Shown here one piece after another: positions 25,626-34,155 of a stretch of 64,000 nt of DNA (position 1 is its first letter; every line of letters begins with the position of its first letter). The notes below the pieces were generated by a model. It did no database searches, was not told where the DNA came from, and worked only from the letters and a program-made list of their open reading frames with translations. The DNA comes from an uncultured Sphingomonadaceae bacterium (lineage in GTDB: Bacteria > Pseudomonadota > Alphaproteobacteria > Sphingomonadales > Sphingomonadaceae): positions 1,178,001-1,242,000 of the forward strand of contig CANLSQ010000001.1 of NCBI GenBank assembly GCA_947493955.1. Reading direction: 5' to 3'. A program made the position numbers and the translations under genes.

Positions 25626-27974
25626 TTATTGCCGCGGCAGGTGAATGGTGACCAGCGTTCCCTGACCCGGTTCAGAGGTCAATGTCAGCTCGCCGCCATG
25701 CGCCAGCATCAGCTGCCGGGCCAGCGGAAGCCCCAGCCCCCCGACATTCTCCCCAGTCTTGTTACGCGACCGGGCGAAACTGTCGAATGCCTTCGATTGC
25801 TGACCAGCGCTCATACCGGGGCCATCATCGGAAATATGGATGACCGCCTGTTTCACGTTGCCGCTGCCATTGATCAGCAGGCGTCCGCCGTCGCCGGTAT
25901 AGCGGATGCTGTTATCGATAATTTGCCCGATTGCCTGTGACAGTCTTCTCCTGTCGGCCAAGGCTGACCCCAGAGTGTCATCCAGCTGCAATTCCATCTC
26001 GATGGTCTTGGCCTGAGCATCATCGGCGAACTGCGCCGCGACATCCTCGACCAGCTTGTTCAGGTTCACCTTCTCCTTGGCAATGGGAAGGGCACCTGCT
26101 TCGCTTTGGCTAAGGTCCAACACGTTATCAATCTGCATACCCAGACGTTTTACCGATTGCAGGATCGCCCGGGCATATTCATGGCCCTGCTCCGTAAGGG
26201 GCCCGGCAACCTCGTTATCCAGCAATTCTGCAAACCCGCCAATCGACGTCAACGGCGTGCGGAATTCATAACTCATGTTGGACAGGAAAGATGCCTTGAT
26301 TGAATCCGCTTCGACCAGCGCTTCATTGCGTTCGCGCAGGGCCAACTCAATGCGGCGACTGTCGGATATGTCGAGCATCGTAAACAGCGCATTGCCGTCC
26401 GGCAACGGGATAGCAGCAAATTCAAAACGGCGCCCGTCGACAAAGGATATCTGTCCGCTTTGCTGTTCGCGCTCGGACGTGGCCGTACGCACCATCGCGC
26501 GCACCTCGGATATCCGGGCGGGCTGTTTCAGTTGCATCGCCATTTTCTGCATCAGGGAATCGACGCGCGGATGCTTGCCGAGATCCTCTTCTTCCAGATC
26601 CCAGGTACTCGCGAATTGATGGTTCCAGATATTCAGCTTTCCATCAGCAGAGAAGACCGCGACGGACTCAAATAGATTGTCGAAAGTCGCGGTGCGCACA
26701 CGCAGCAAAGTGTCTCTGGCACTGGCCAGCTGTACCTGCTCGGTCCGGTCTTCTATGATCATCAACAGACCGCCATCAGGTGTCGGATTGGCGATCACAC
26801 GCAAATGGGTGCCGTCCGCCAGTAACCAGTTCTCCTCGATCGAACCGGTGGACTGGAACCATTGGGTCCGCTCCTCCCGCCATTCGGGAAAATCGCGAAC
26901 TTCCGGAATCCGGTTCATCTCGCGCATCCGGTCCAGCACCCTTGGGAATTCCGGACGCTCGGCAATCCATTGTTGCCGCATGGAGAATATGCGCTGGAAC
27001 GGCAGGTTACAAAATTGCAGAGACTTGTCCGCATCAAACTGCACCACGGCGGCCGATATCTTGTCGAGCATATCGCGCTGTGATTCATTAAACCGGCGCT
27101 GTTCCTTGCGCGAATCTATCAGCTCCTGAATATCGATCGCATAACCGGCAATGCCCGACTTGCCGAGCGGCACGTCGACCACCTGCGTCGTCCGGCGCTG
27201 CCCGCCAATAGTGGTTGCAACAACCCGTTCATGCGGCTCGCCCTTCTCCCTCGCCTGAGTCGCCGCATCGGTCGGGCTCACACCGTTTATTGTCTCAATC
27301 AGCTCAATGCCTTCTTCGACCACCTGCGCGCCATCACTGGCGTCCACAGCCCTGACATAAGCGCTGTTCACCAGTGTGAGCTTCATATCGGGCGAACGAT
27401 GCCACATCGGCATCGGCGCGGCCTCGATCAAAGCCGACAAGGCATCAAAAGCGGCATGGGCTTCTTCATTCTCTGCACGCAGTTCATCAATCTGGCTTTG
27501 ACTCTCTGTGGCATCGAATATCCATAAAAGCGCGCTGCCATTGGGCGCGATCTGCTGATCCGCCAGACCGCCCCGGATCAGCAGGGATTTGTCCGACCCG
27601 ATAACCCTGATAGCGCGGGTGAAGCTGCTTCCCGATTTCTGGGCAAGATTAACATCCTGCGTGAGTGCTTCCATATCCTCACGGCTCATCCCGGCATTCT
27701 GGCTGTATAATTCCGAAATATGTGATGGCAGATAGTCAAAACCCAGCCAGTGCATCAGTCGCTGCGATGCCTCCAGCTTTCCGTCAGACCTGACCAATAA
27801 TGGCAGAGCCGGCGATGTTTCCAGCAGCCGGCCCAAACGACCCGATTGCCGCAAGGTTGATTCCGCCTTTTTCTTCATCGCCAGACCGGTCCACACCGCC
27901 CATGCGGACGCAGCCAGCCATGCGGCGAGAATCAGGCCCAATATGACAGCGGTTAAATCCGGAACGTTCGACAT
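25626..27974 (-). CDS. DivL-like PAS-domain kinase with Tyr in place of the phospho-accepting His
   Basis: A 782-residue membrane-anchored histidine-kinase-like protein. It has one N-terminal transmembrane segment (residues 7-28), several PAS-type segments (about 50-440), a dimerisation helix and a HATPase domain with N-box IGQIIDNSIRYTG, G1 ISDDGPGM and G2 VGGLGLPLAR. The H-box reads NMSYEFRTPLT: the expected His is Tyr569. This substitution is the hallmark of Caulobacter DivL, which acts in the CckA-CtrA cell-cycle pathway as a regulator rather than a normal kinase. The position ahead of tsaE-amgK-murU-addB-addA also fits. I infer a DivL orthologue; no signal of recent transfer is seen. Confidence 0.8.
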   Translation of the reverse strand: MSNVPDLTAVILGLILAAWLAASAWAVWTGLAMKKKAESTLRQSGRLGRLLETSPALPLLVRSDGKLEASQRLMHWLGFDYLPSHISELYSQNAGMSREDMEALTQDVNLAQKSGSSFTRAIRVIGSDKSLLIRGGLADQQIAPNGSALLWIFDATESQSQIDELRAENEEAHAAFDALSALIEAAPMPMWHRSPDMKLTLVNSAYVRAVDASDGAQVVEEGIELIETINGVSPTDAATQAREKGEPHERVVATTIGGQRRTTQVVDVPLGKSGIAGYAIDIQELIDSRKEQRRFNESQRDMLDKISAAVVQFDADKSLQFCNLPFQRIFSMRQQWIAERPEFPRVLDRMREMNRIPEVRDFPEWREERTQWFQSTGSIEENWLLADGTHLRVIANPTPDGGLLMIIEDRTEQVQLASARDTLLRVRTATFDNLFESVAVFSADGKLNIWNHQFASTWDLEEEDLGKHPRVDSLMQKMAMQLKQPARISEVRAMVRTATSEREQQSGQISFVDGRRFEFAAIPLPDGNALFTMLDISDSRRIELALRERNEALVEADSIKASFLSNMSYEFRTPLTSIGGFAELLDNEVAGPLTEQGHEYARAILQSVKRLGMQIDNVLDLSQSEAGALPIAKEKVNLNKLVEDVAAQFADDAQAKTIEMELQLDDTLGSALADRRRLSQAIGQIIDNSIRYTGDGGRLLINGSGNVKQAVIHISDDGPGMSAGQQSKAFDSFARSRNKTGENVGGLGLPLARQLMLAHGGELTLTSEPGQGTLVTIHLPRQ

Positions 27975-28087
27975 TAATACAAGCGATTAGACGGTTCGGG
28001 CAGCCGCGAAAAGCCCCTATTCTTTATGGCTTAGAAAAGTCGGACAATGTGGGTTATAAAGCAGCCGAAAATTCATCGGAGAATCCC

Positions 28088-28615
28088 ATGCCTATAGACG
28101 AAAGCCGGACCTTCAAGCCGATCAACATCGCCCTTTTGACGGTGTCCGATACCCGTTCCATCAAGGAAGACACGTCCGGCGACATCCTTGCAGAGCGCAT
28201 TGCGGACAAAGGCCATAACCTGATTTATCGCAACCTGATCCGAGACGACAAATCAAAAATTGTCGCGCAGCTGCATCAGTGGATCGATGAAGAGGTGGTC
28301 GATGTGATCATTACCACCGGTGGCACCGGGTTAACTGGGCGCGACATAACACCTGAAGCACTCGATGCGGTGAAGGACAAGGATATTCCCGGCTTTGGCG
28401 AATTATTCCGCTGGCTCAGCTATGACAAGATCGGGACATCCACTGTCCAGTCCCGCGCCTGTGCCGTGGTATCGAGAGGCACGTATATTTTCGCACTGCC
28501 CGGCTCTAATGGTGCGGTAAAGGACGGTTGGGACGGCATATTGGCTACGCAGCTCGACAGCCGCCACCGGCCCTGTAACTTCGTCGAACTGATCCCGCGA
28601 TTGCTGGAGCAATAG
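28088..28615 (+). CDS. moaB: Molybdenum cofactor biosynthesis protein MoaB/Mog
   Basis: A 175-residue molybdopterin adenylyltransferase-like protein. The substrate loop [16 protein letters not shown] and the later [22 protein letters not shown] are both present. The length and [13 protein letters not shown] region fit MoaB. In bacteria without a separate Mog this protein probably adenylates molybdopterin before MoeA inserts molybdate. ATG 28088 follows CGGAGAATCCC, a good ribosome binding site; an upstream in-frame GTG lacks one. It is divergent from the DivL-like gene. Confidence 0.9.
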   Translation: MPIDESRTFKPINIALLTVSDTRSIKEDTSGDILAERIADKGHNLIYRNLIRDDKSKIVAQLHQWIDEEVVDVIITTGGTGLTGRDITPEALDAVKDKDIPGFGELFRWLSYDKIGTSTVQSRACAVVSRGTYIFALPGSNGAVKDGWDGILATQLDSRHRPCNFVELIPRLLEQ

Positions 28616-28619
28616 TTAT

Positions 28620-28648
28620 TTGTTCTATTTTTGTTCTCATGCTATAGA
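28620..28648 (+). promoter_or_regulatory. Promoter with overlapping LexA box upstream of the radical SAM gene
   Basis: TTGTTC (28620-28625) and TATAGA (28643-28648) are spaced by 17 bases. Overlapping the -35 is GTTC-TATTTTT-GTTC (28622-28636), the direct-repeat GTTC-N7-GTTC LexA site of alphaproteobacteria. The predicted transcription start coincides with the ATG at 28655, so the mRNA may be leaderless. Confidence 0.75.
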
Positions 28649-28654
28649 AGATGC

Positions 28655-29752
28655 ATGGAACAGGAAAAAAGGCCGTCTTTGCCTGCGCTGAAAGGGCGCG
28701 GCGCGGTAACCAACAGCGACAGTAGCCGATTCAATTTGCCAAGCCGCGAAGCCGATGGCGACTGGTTGGACGAGCGTAAGGCGCTGGGCGACGGACCTAC
28801 CAAGCTGCGCACCGAGGTGACGACTGAGGCACCCCGATCGATATTGAGCTTTAACGCTTCACCGGATATTCCTTTTGACCGGTCGATCAATGCCTATCGC
28901 GGGTGCGAACATGGCTGCGTCTATTGTTACGCCCGCCCCACCCACGCCTATCATGACCTGTCACCGGGACTGGATTTTGAAACCAAATTATTTGCCAAGC
29001 CTAATGCTGCGACCTTGCTGCGCGAGACCCTTGCCAAACCCACTTATCGCCCAGCTCCTATTGCCATCGGCACCAACACCGATCCCTATCAACCGATTGA
29101 AAACCGCTATCAGATTACGCGCCAGATATTGCAGGTCATGCTGGAAACCCGGCACCCGGTCGGCATCACCACCAAGTCCAACCGCGTGATTGATGATATT
29201 GAGATACTGGCTGAACTGGCCCGTCTGCGACTCACAGCCATCGCTATTTCCGTCACGACATTGGATGGATCCCTGGCGCGCATACTAGAGCCGCGCGCGC
29301 CCTACCCGGCCAAACGGCTGGAGGCGGTTCGCAGGCTGCGGGACCTCGGCATTCCCGTGCATGTCAACATCGCGCCGGTCATTCCTGCCATCACCGATCA
29401 TGAAATTGAAGCGATAGTGGCCGCTGCCGCAGAACATGGCGCACAGAGCATTTCCATCATCCCGGTGCGCCTGCCGCATGAGGTCGCGCCCTTGTTCGAA
29501 CAATGGCTCGAAGCGCATTTCCCCGACCGCAGACAAAAGGTCATGGGTATCATCGAGTCCCTGCGCAGCGGCAAGAAAAACGATCCCAATTTCCACAGCC
29601 GTATGAAAGGAAAAGGCCCTTGGGCAGAATTGCTGCACCACCGCGCCTCTATCGCCGCTCGAAAAAACGGTCTGGGGAAAACGAAATTCGCTCTGAGGAC
29701 GGATTTGTTCCGGCGGCCGATTGTCAAAGGCAGTCAGATGGAATTGTTCTAA
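28655..29752 (+). CDS. PA0069-family radical SAM protein (SplB-like), probably SOS-induced
   Basis: A 365-residue radical SAM protein with the cluster motif CEHGCVYC (CxxxCxxC) preceded by SINAYRG, and TNTDPYQPIE and SVTTLDG motifs typical of the PA0069 / SplB-related group. The function is not established; relatives of spore photoproduct lyase suggest a role in nucleic-acid repair. ATG 28655 is used since the predicted -10 lies just before it. The LexA box in the promoter, matching the one ahead of lexA in this window, supports SOS control. It ends 4 bases before the convergent hydrolase gene. Confidence 0.88.
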   Translation: MEQEKRPSLPALKGRGAVTNSDSSRFNLPSREADGDWLDERKALGDGPTKLRTEVTTEAPRSILSFNASPDIPFDRSINAYRGCEHGCVYCYARPTHAYHDLSPGLDFETKLFAKPNAATLLRETLAKPTYRPAPIAIGTNTDPYQPIENRYQITRQILQVMLETRHPVGITTKSNRVIDDIEILAELARLRLTAIAISVTTLDGSLARILEPRAPYPAKRLEAVRRLRDLGIPVHVNIAPVIPAITDHEIEAIVAAAAEHGAQSISIIPVRLPHEVAPLFEQWLEAHFPDRRQKVMGIIESLRSGKKNDPNFHSRMKGKGPWAELLHHRASIAARKNGLGKTKFALRTDLFRRPIVKGSQMELF

Positions 29753-29756
29753 ACCA

Positions 29757-30767
29757 TTAGAGACCTTCCGGTTTCAAATGCTTTGCGAACCAGCGATCCA
29801 TTTCCTGGCGCACTCTGAACTGATGTTCGATAAGAGTATGTGATCCACCATTGATCAGCAACAACTCATAGGGACGATTGAGTGCATCAAGTTTACGCGC
29901 CATCGCAATGGAATTCCATGCCTCCACACGCTGGTCGGCTGTGCCATGCAGCAAATAGACAGGCGTTTTGGTCGACAGCTTTTCTGGCCAGAATAATGGC
30001 GATAAAGATGTTAAGGCCGCGTCCTTGTCTGCGGTATAGGATTCGACTACATCTGGATAAACAAATTCATCAAACTCCGCACGGCGCTTGGAGTTGAGAT
30101 GATCCGCGCGCGCGCCGACAAAAAATGCTGCATCTATGGCATCAGTAGCAGCCAGCACTCGATAACCAAGCCCGCCGCCACGGGAGAAACCCCATAGTCC
30201 GACCTTCTCAGCATCGGCTTCCGGCAACTCCTGCACCATTTTCATCAGGTTCAAGAGATCGGCACGATCGCCGGCCCCCAAATTGGGCTTTCCTTCGCTG
30301 CCCCCTTCCCCGCGAAATGTCGATGCAACAACAATATATCCTTGCTCTGCCAACCGATGAAATTCAAGAATCTCGAAAAATGTAATCTTGCCCCATTTCG
30401 CGACGCCGCCATGCGCAAACAGAATGATCGGAAGAGGCTTCGTTACTTTCGATGGGCGAACCAAGAATGACTTTATCCGCAAACCGTCGCTCAAATATTC
30501 AATCCGTTCCGCCCGAACAGTCTCACGACTGGCGTAGCGATCATATGTCTGCCGCGGAAAAAGTCGCTTCATGTGAACTGCGTGCCATGCCGGATCCGGG
30601 GCCTTGTCCGAAAAAGCCAGCCATTTATCATAGCTGGCAAACGGAAAATCATAGGCTTCGCAAGAGACGATAACACCGTCCCCTGCGGATGCAGACTGCG
30701 CGCCCGGCATGACTAAAATGAAAGCGAGGGTGATCACTACTGCTATTCGCGACCAGCAATATCGCAT
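29757..30767 (-). CDS. Exported alpha/beta hydrolase (S9/dienelactone-hydrolase type)
   Basis: A 336-residue hydrolase with an N-terminal signal peptide (IAVVITLAFILVMPGAQSASA) so likely periplasmic. Catalytic elements: nucleophile Ser in WGFSRGGGLGY, Asp in HGTADQRV, and His in NGGSHTLIEHQ; the oxyanion strand reads ILFAHGG. It resembles acylaminoacyl-peptidase/prolyl oligopeptidase-type catalytic domains lacking the propeller. The substrate is unknown. It is divergent from kynA; export argues against a kynurenine formamidase role. Confidence 0.8.
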   Translation of the reverse strand: MRYCWSRIAVVITLAFILVMPGAQSASAGDGVIVSCEAYDFPFASYDKWLAFSDKAPDPAWHAVHMKRLFPRQTYDRYASRETVRAERIEYLSDGLRIKSFLVRPSKVTKPLPIILFAHGGVAKWGKITFFEILEFHRLAEQGYIVVASTFRGEGGSEGKPNLGAGDRADLLNLMKMVQELPEADAEKVGLWGFSRGGGLGYRVLAATDAIDAAFFVGARADHLNSKRRAEFDEFVYPDVVESYTADKDAALTSLSPLFWPEKLSTKTPVYLLHGTADQRVEAWNSIAMARKLDALNRPYELLLINGGSHTLIEHQFRVRQEMDRWFAKHLKPEGL

Positions 30768-30790
30768 ATTTCAAATTCCCATAATTTGTT

Positions 30791-30802
30791 ATGATATATC
30801 AT
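30791..30802. promoter_or_regulatory. 12-bp palindrome in the hydrolase-kynA divergent region
   Basis: ATGATATATCAT is a perfect palindrome in an AT-rich stretch between the two divergent genes, about 25 bases before the hydrolase start and 125 before kynA. It could be a regulator site; the short length makes chance occurrence possible. Confidence 0.25.
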
Positions 30803-30928
30803 CAGTATTCTGTTTTAATTGGCCAATCAAGCCATACGCACATCTAACCATCGAAAAATGACTGACCCAAATCCAGTCCATACCGAAACTTGCCTTTCCT
30901 TCGGCTGATGCCAGGGTTACATTTCCTC

Positions 30929-31726
30929 ATGACCGAAAAACAAAATGTTACTTACGCCAGCTATCTTGCGCTAGACACCTTGCTGTCGGCCCAGCACCCG
31001 AAGTCGGATAATGATGACGAGATGCTCTTCATCATCATCCACCAGACCAAGGAATTATGGCTGAAACAGATTATCCGTGAAATGCATCTCGCGATTAATC
31101 AAATTACCAATGACGCGTTGATTCCGGCCTATAAGGCGCTCGCCCGGGTCAGCCGGATACAGGCGGTGATGACGCTGAGTTGGGATGTGCTCTCAACCAT
31201 GACGCCGAGTGATTATAGCCGGTTTCGGCACGTGCTTGGAGAGAGTTCAGGGTTTCAGTCCGACCAGTTTCGGACGGTTGAATACCTCTTGGGGCTGAAA
31301 GACAAGGGCTTTCTAAAATATCAGGATGACCGGCCAGAAGCAAAGGCCGCGATGCAAAAGGCATTGGAAGCCCCCAGCCTTTGGGACCATGCCATTGCCG
31401 CGTTGGCCCGCGCCGGCTTTGATATTCCCTCTACCATTCTCGAACGTGATTTCAGTATATCGCACGTTCCCTCACCAGAAGTGGAAGCCGCTTTCCTTGC
31501 AGTGTACCGTGATACACAACGCTATTGGGAGCTTTATCAGCTGGCCGAAAAGCTTGTTGATCTAGATGATGCCATGGCGACCTGGCGGCACAAGCATGTG
31601 TTGACGGTGGAGCGCGTTATCGGCGGCAAAATGGGAACCGGCGGCACCGCTGGGGTTTCCTATCTGCAATCTACCCTGTCCAAGCGCGCCTTTCCCGAAC
31701 TTTGGTCAGTGCGGACTGCCCTATGA
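30929..31726 (+). CDS. kynA: Tryptophan 2,3-dioxygenase
   Basis: A 265-residue haem dioxygenase that opens the indole ring of tryptophan to N-formylkynurenine. Family motifs are clear: TYASYLALDTLLSAQHP, EMLFIIIHQTKELWLKQII, RGFDIPS-type region, and the C-terminal KHVLTVERVIGGKMGTGGTA with the haem-ligand His region. ATG 30929 gives MTEKQNVTYASYL; earlier in-frame starts are unlikely. Its stop overlaps the kynU start (ATGA). Confidence 0.95.
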   Translation: MTEKQNVTYASYLALDTLLSAQHPKSDNDDEMLFIIIHQTKELWLKQIIREMHLAINQITNDALIPAYKALARVSRIQAVMTLSWDVLSTMTPSDYSRFRHVLGESSGFQSDQFRTVEYLLGLKDKGFLKYQDDRPEAKAAMQKALEAPSLWDHAIAALARAGFDIPSTILERDFSISHVPSPEVEAAFLAVYRDTQRYWELYQLAEKLVDLDDAMATWRHKHVLTVERVIGGKMGTGGTAGVSYLQSTLSKRAFPELWSVRTAL

Positions 31727-32853
31727 GCTGGAAACCGCTCTTTTCAAAAGCCCTGACCGCCGATCCTGATCGCCTGCATTTCGCCGCGCATAGCCATCAC
31801 CTTTGGCCGGATGCGGCTTATGGAGGCCATATGGCGGCCTGTGATGATGCTATGACACTGGCGGATCACAAATGGGACAAGATAATGGGGCCAGTATGGA
31901 CAGAGGCACAAGTTCGTGTCGCCGCCGAACTCGCCCTACCCGATCCGGGCACCATTGCCTTTGCTCCCAATACCCACGATTTTCTCATCCGTATCCTATC
32001 CGCCATCCCGGTCCGTCCGGTCCGCGTTCTGACAACCGATGGGGAATTTCACAGCTTTCGGCGACAGATGGATCGCTGGTCGGAAAGCGGAGATGTCATG
32101 GTCGAAGTGGTCCCTGCAAATAAGCTGGCAGAAAAAGCGCAGTCCGGCGGCCATGACCTGATCTTCGCCAGTCAGGTGCTGTTTAACTCTGGCACGGTGC
32201 TGAACGGAATCGATGAACTGGCTGGACTAGCGCGCCCGGAAGGACCGTGGGTGGTCATTGACGGCTATCACGGGTTTATGGCGCTTGATACGGATCTATC
32301 CGCAGTTGCGGACCGGATATTCTACCTGTCCGGCGGCTATAAATATGCGATGTCGGGAGAAGGTGTCTGCTTCCTACACGCTCCGCCCGGATACGCACCG
32401 CGGCCGCCGGTGACTGGCTGGTACGCCGCCTTTGACGATCTGGCGCTGCCGCCCGGCGAGATTGGTTATGCCCCGGATGGTCGCAGGTTTTTGGGCAGCA
32501 CTTTTGATCCGTCCGGCCTCTACCGATTCAACGCGGTGCAGAAGATGTTATCGGAAACGGAACTATCTACTAGCAGGATATCTGACCATGTCAGGGTATT
32601 GCAAAAGCAGTTTTTGAAACAAGATCCGCTGCCGAACATGCACCTGCTGAACCCGCTTGACGCAGCACCCCATGCCCGGTTTCTGGCGTTCAAGGGCGAG
32701 AATGCAGCGGCCCTGCACGCAGCGCTTGCGGAACGAAACGTCGTGACCGATGTCCGCGGAGATGTTCTGCGCATCGGTTTCGGCCTCTATCATGATGCGG
32801 ATGATGTTGACCATCTGCTGCGGTTTTTTGCCCAAATTCAGGCGCTGGAATAG
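31723..32853 (+). CDS. kynU: Kynureninase (class V PLP enzyme)
   Basis: A 376-residue fold-type I PLP enzyme. The cofactor Lys lies in FYLSGGYKYAMSGEG, the phosphate contact Asp-Gly-Tyr-His in VIDGYHGF, and the C-terminal small domain follows. Coupled by a 4-base overlap to kynA, it is best read as kynureninase, splitting kynurenine into anthranilate and alanine. No cytoplasmic formamidase is seen in the window. Similarity to other class V aminotransferases leaves some doubt about the exact substrate. Confidence 0.78.
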   Translation: MSWKPLFSKALTADPDRLHFAAHSHHLWPDAAYGGHMAACDDAMTLADHKWDKIMGPVWTEAQVRVAAELALPDPGTIAFAPNTHDFLIRILSAIPVRPVRVLTTDGEFHSFRRQMDRWSESGDVMVEVVPANKLAEKAQSGGHDLIFASQVLFNSGTVLNGIDELAGLARPEGPWVVIDGYHGFMALDTDLSAVADRIFYLSGGYKYAMSGEGVCFLHAPPGYAPRPPVTGWYAAFDDLALPPGEIGYAPDGRRFLGSTFDPSGLYRFNAVQKMLSETELSTSRISDHVRVLQKQFLKQDPLPNMHLLNPLDAAPHARFLAFKGENAAALHAALAERNVVTDVRGDVLRIGFGLYHDADDVDHLLRFFAQIQALE

Positions 32854-32880
32854 CTTTTGAACTTTCAGCTTGCGCCCGAT

Positions 32881-32918
32881 CATCCTAACTGTATTATATT
32901 AGCAATACAGTTAGGATG
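32881..32918. promoter_or_regulatory. Perfect inverted repeat (15-bp arms) before the exported protease-like gene
   Basis: CATCCTAACTGTATT (32881-32895) and AATACAGTTAGGATG (32904-32918) are exact reverse complements around an eight-base AT-rich spacer. It begins 27 bases after the kynU stop and ends 5 bases before ATG 32924. It has no T-run on either side, so an operator or translation-blocking hairpin is more likely than a terminator. Confidence 0.65.
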
Positions 32919-32923
32919 TGATT

Positions 32924-34042
32924 ATGCGCTTGGTCTTATCAATTATCTGCCTGTTCACGCTTGTTTCCCCTGCGGCTGCCCAAACCATCAAGCTCGACAT
33001 CGATATTTCACAGGCTGAACACCTGCTTGAAATTGCCTGTTCGAATGCGGAAATTGATGAAGCGGAATGGGCCGCATCAGAGCAGTTACAGGCACAATTG
33101 GCCCACCATAGGCAGTTTGCTGAGCGTTTCTCGTTTGAAAATTACATGACCGGGTTGCGGCGCATTTCACGCTGCGAAACTCCATCACCGGACCCGTTCC
33201 GGTTCTCCACACTTGTCGAACGCCGCGACGAAATGCGTGATGCCATCGATTTTCTGTCGCGAAATCGCCAGCAACTAAGCGCACGTGTCACCGAACTCCT
33301 GAAACCCTATGTTCCCGAGGACTATATTTTTGAGGGCAAAGTCGTTCTCGCCGGAGCCAGCTTTTCCTGCGGCGGATTTCAAAAGGAGGGCATCTTCTTT
33401 ATCGACATTCCTTGCTTGGCCGCGGATATCGAAGGCGAATATGATGCGATCATAAGGCTGATCGCCCATGAAACCTATCATTCCATGCAGAGCAGTTTTG
33501 CCTATCCCACGTCACCGGGATTGAGCGAGATTAAAACACAAGCTGCGGCCTATGACTTCATGTTCGAGCGTTTGGCGATAGAGGGATCCGCATCGCATAT
33601 CGGCGACATGCGGGACATCAAGGGAGATGGCAGATATTCGAATTTTTCCCGTTCACTGGCCCGAAGAAACTTCCGTCATCTGGAATATAATTTCCAACTA
33701 TTCGACTATATGATCGAAGCGATCGGCCACAAACCGGCAGAAGTTGAAAACCGGTTTCCGGAGATATACGGTCTGGCCTTTGACGGCTCGTTCGGTGAAC
33801 ATTCCTATTTCGTCGGACAACAGATGACAGCAGAAATTGAACATAGCTTCGGTGCTTCGGCCATCGCATGCCTGTTAAAATTGCCGTTCGAGAATTATAT
33901 CCTCGCCTACCAGCATGCGCTGGAAGATGGTGATAATCTTGAAAAATCAGCAAAATTTTCCACCGCGACAATGGCAGTTGCGAATGACCGACGAACTGAC
34001 AGATCAGGCGAGGCGGATTTTCGGAAATGTATTTCTGAGTAA
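32924..34042 (+). CDS. Exported putative zinc protease (DUF5700-like)
   Basis: A 372-residue protein with a signal peptide (residues 1-20, LVLSIICLFTLVSPAAAQ). A zinc-protease motif HETYH (HExxH, His182-Glu183-His186) is present, with acidic residues downstream that could supply a third ligand. The overall pattern (helical N-terminal half, RLIAHETYHSMQS, then a helical C-terminal half) resembles the DUF5700 group of putative Zn-dependent proteases; I am not certain of this family name. ATG 32924 is chosen over a GTG two codons upstream that is the last base of a large inverted repeat. Substrate unknown; its expression is likely controlled through that repeat. Confidence 0.7.
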   Translation: MRLVLSIICLFTLVSPAAAQTIKLDIDISQAEHLLEIACSNAEIDEAEWAASEQLQAQLAHHRQFAERFSFENYMTGLRRISRCETPSPDPFRFSTLVERRDEMRDAIDFLSRNRQQLSARVTELLKPYVPEDYIFEGKVVLAGASFSCGGFQKEGIFFIDIPCLAADIEGEYDAIIRLIAHETYHSMQSSFAYPTSPGLSEIKTQAAAYDFMFERLAIEGSASHIGDMRDIKGDGRYSNFSRSLARRNFRHLEYNFQLFDYMIEAIGHKPAEVENRFPEIYGLAFDGSFGEHSYFVGQQMTAEIEHSFGASAIACLLKLPFENYILAYQHALEDGDNLEKSAKFSTATMAVANDRRTDRSGEADFRKCISE

Positions 34043-34155
34043 TGGGTTTTTGAAAACTTCTGCTTTGGCTGAAACGGCTGAGCAGTTGGACTTAAATATT
34101 TTCACTTTCCACCGTCAATTCAAGCCGCAACTAATCTGGCTCCGAGTATCTGTTC

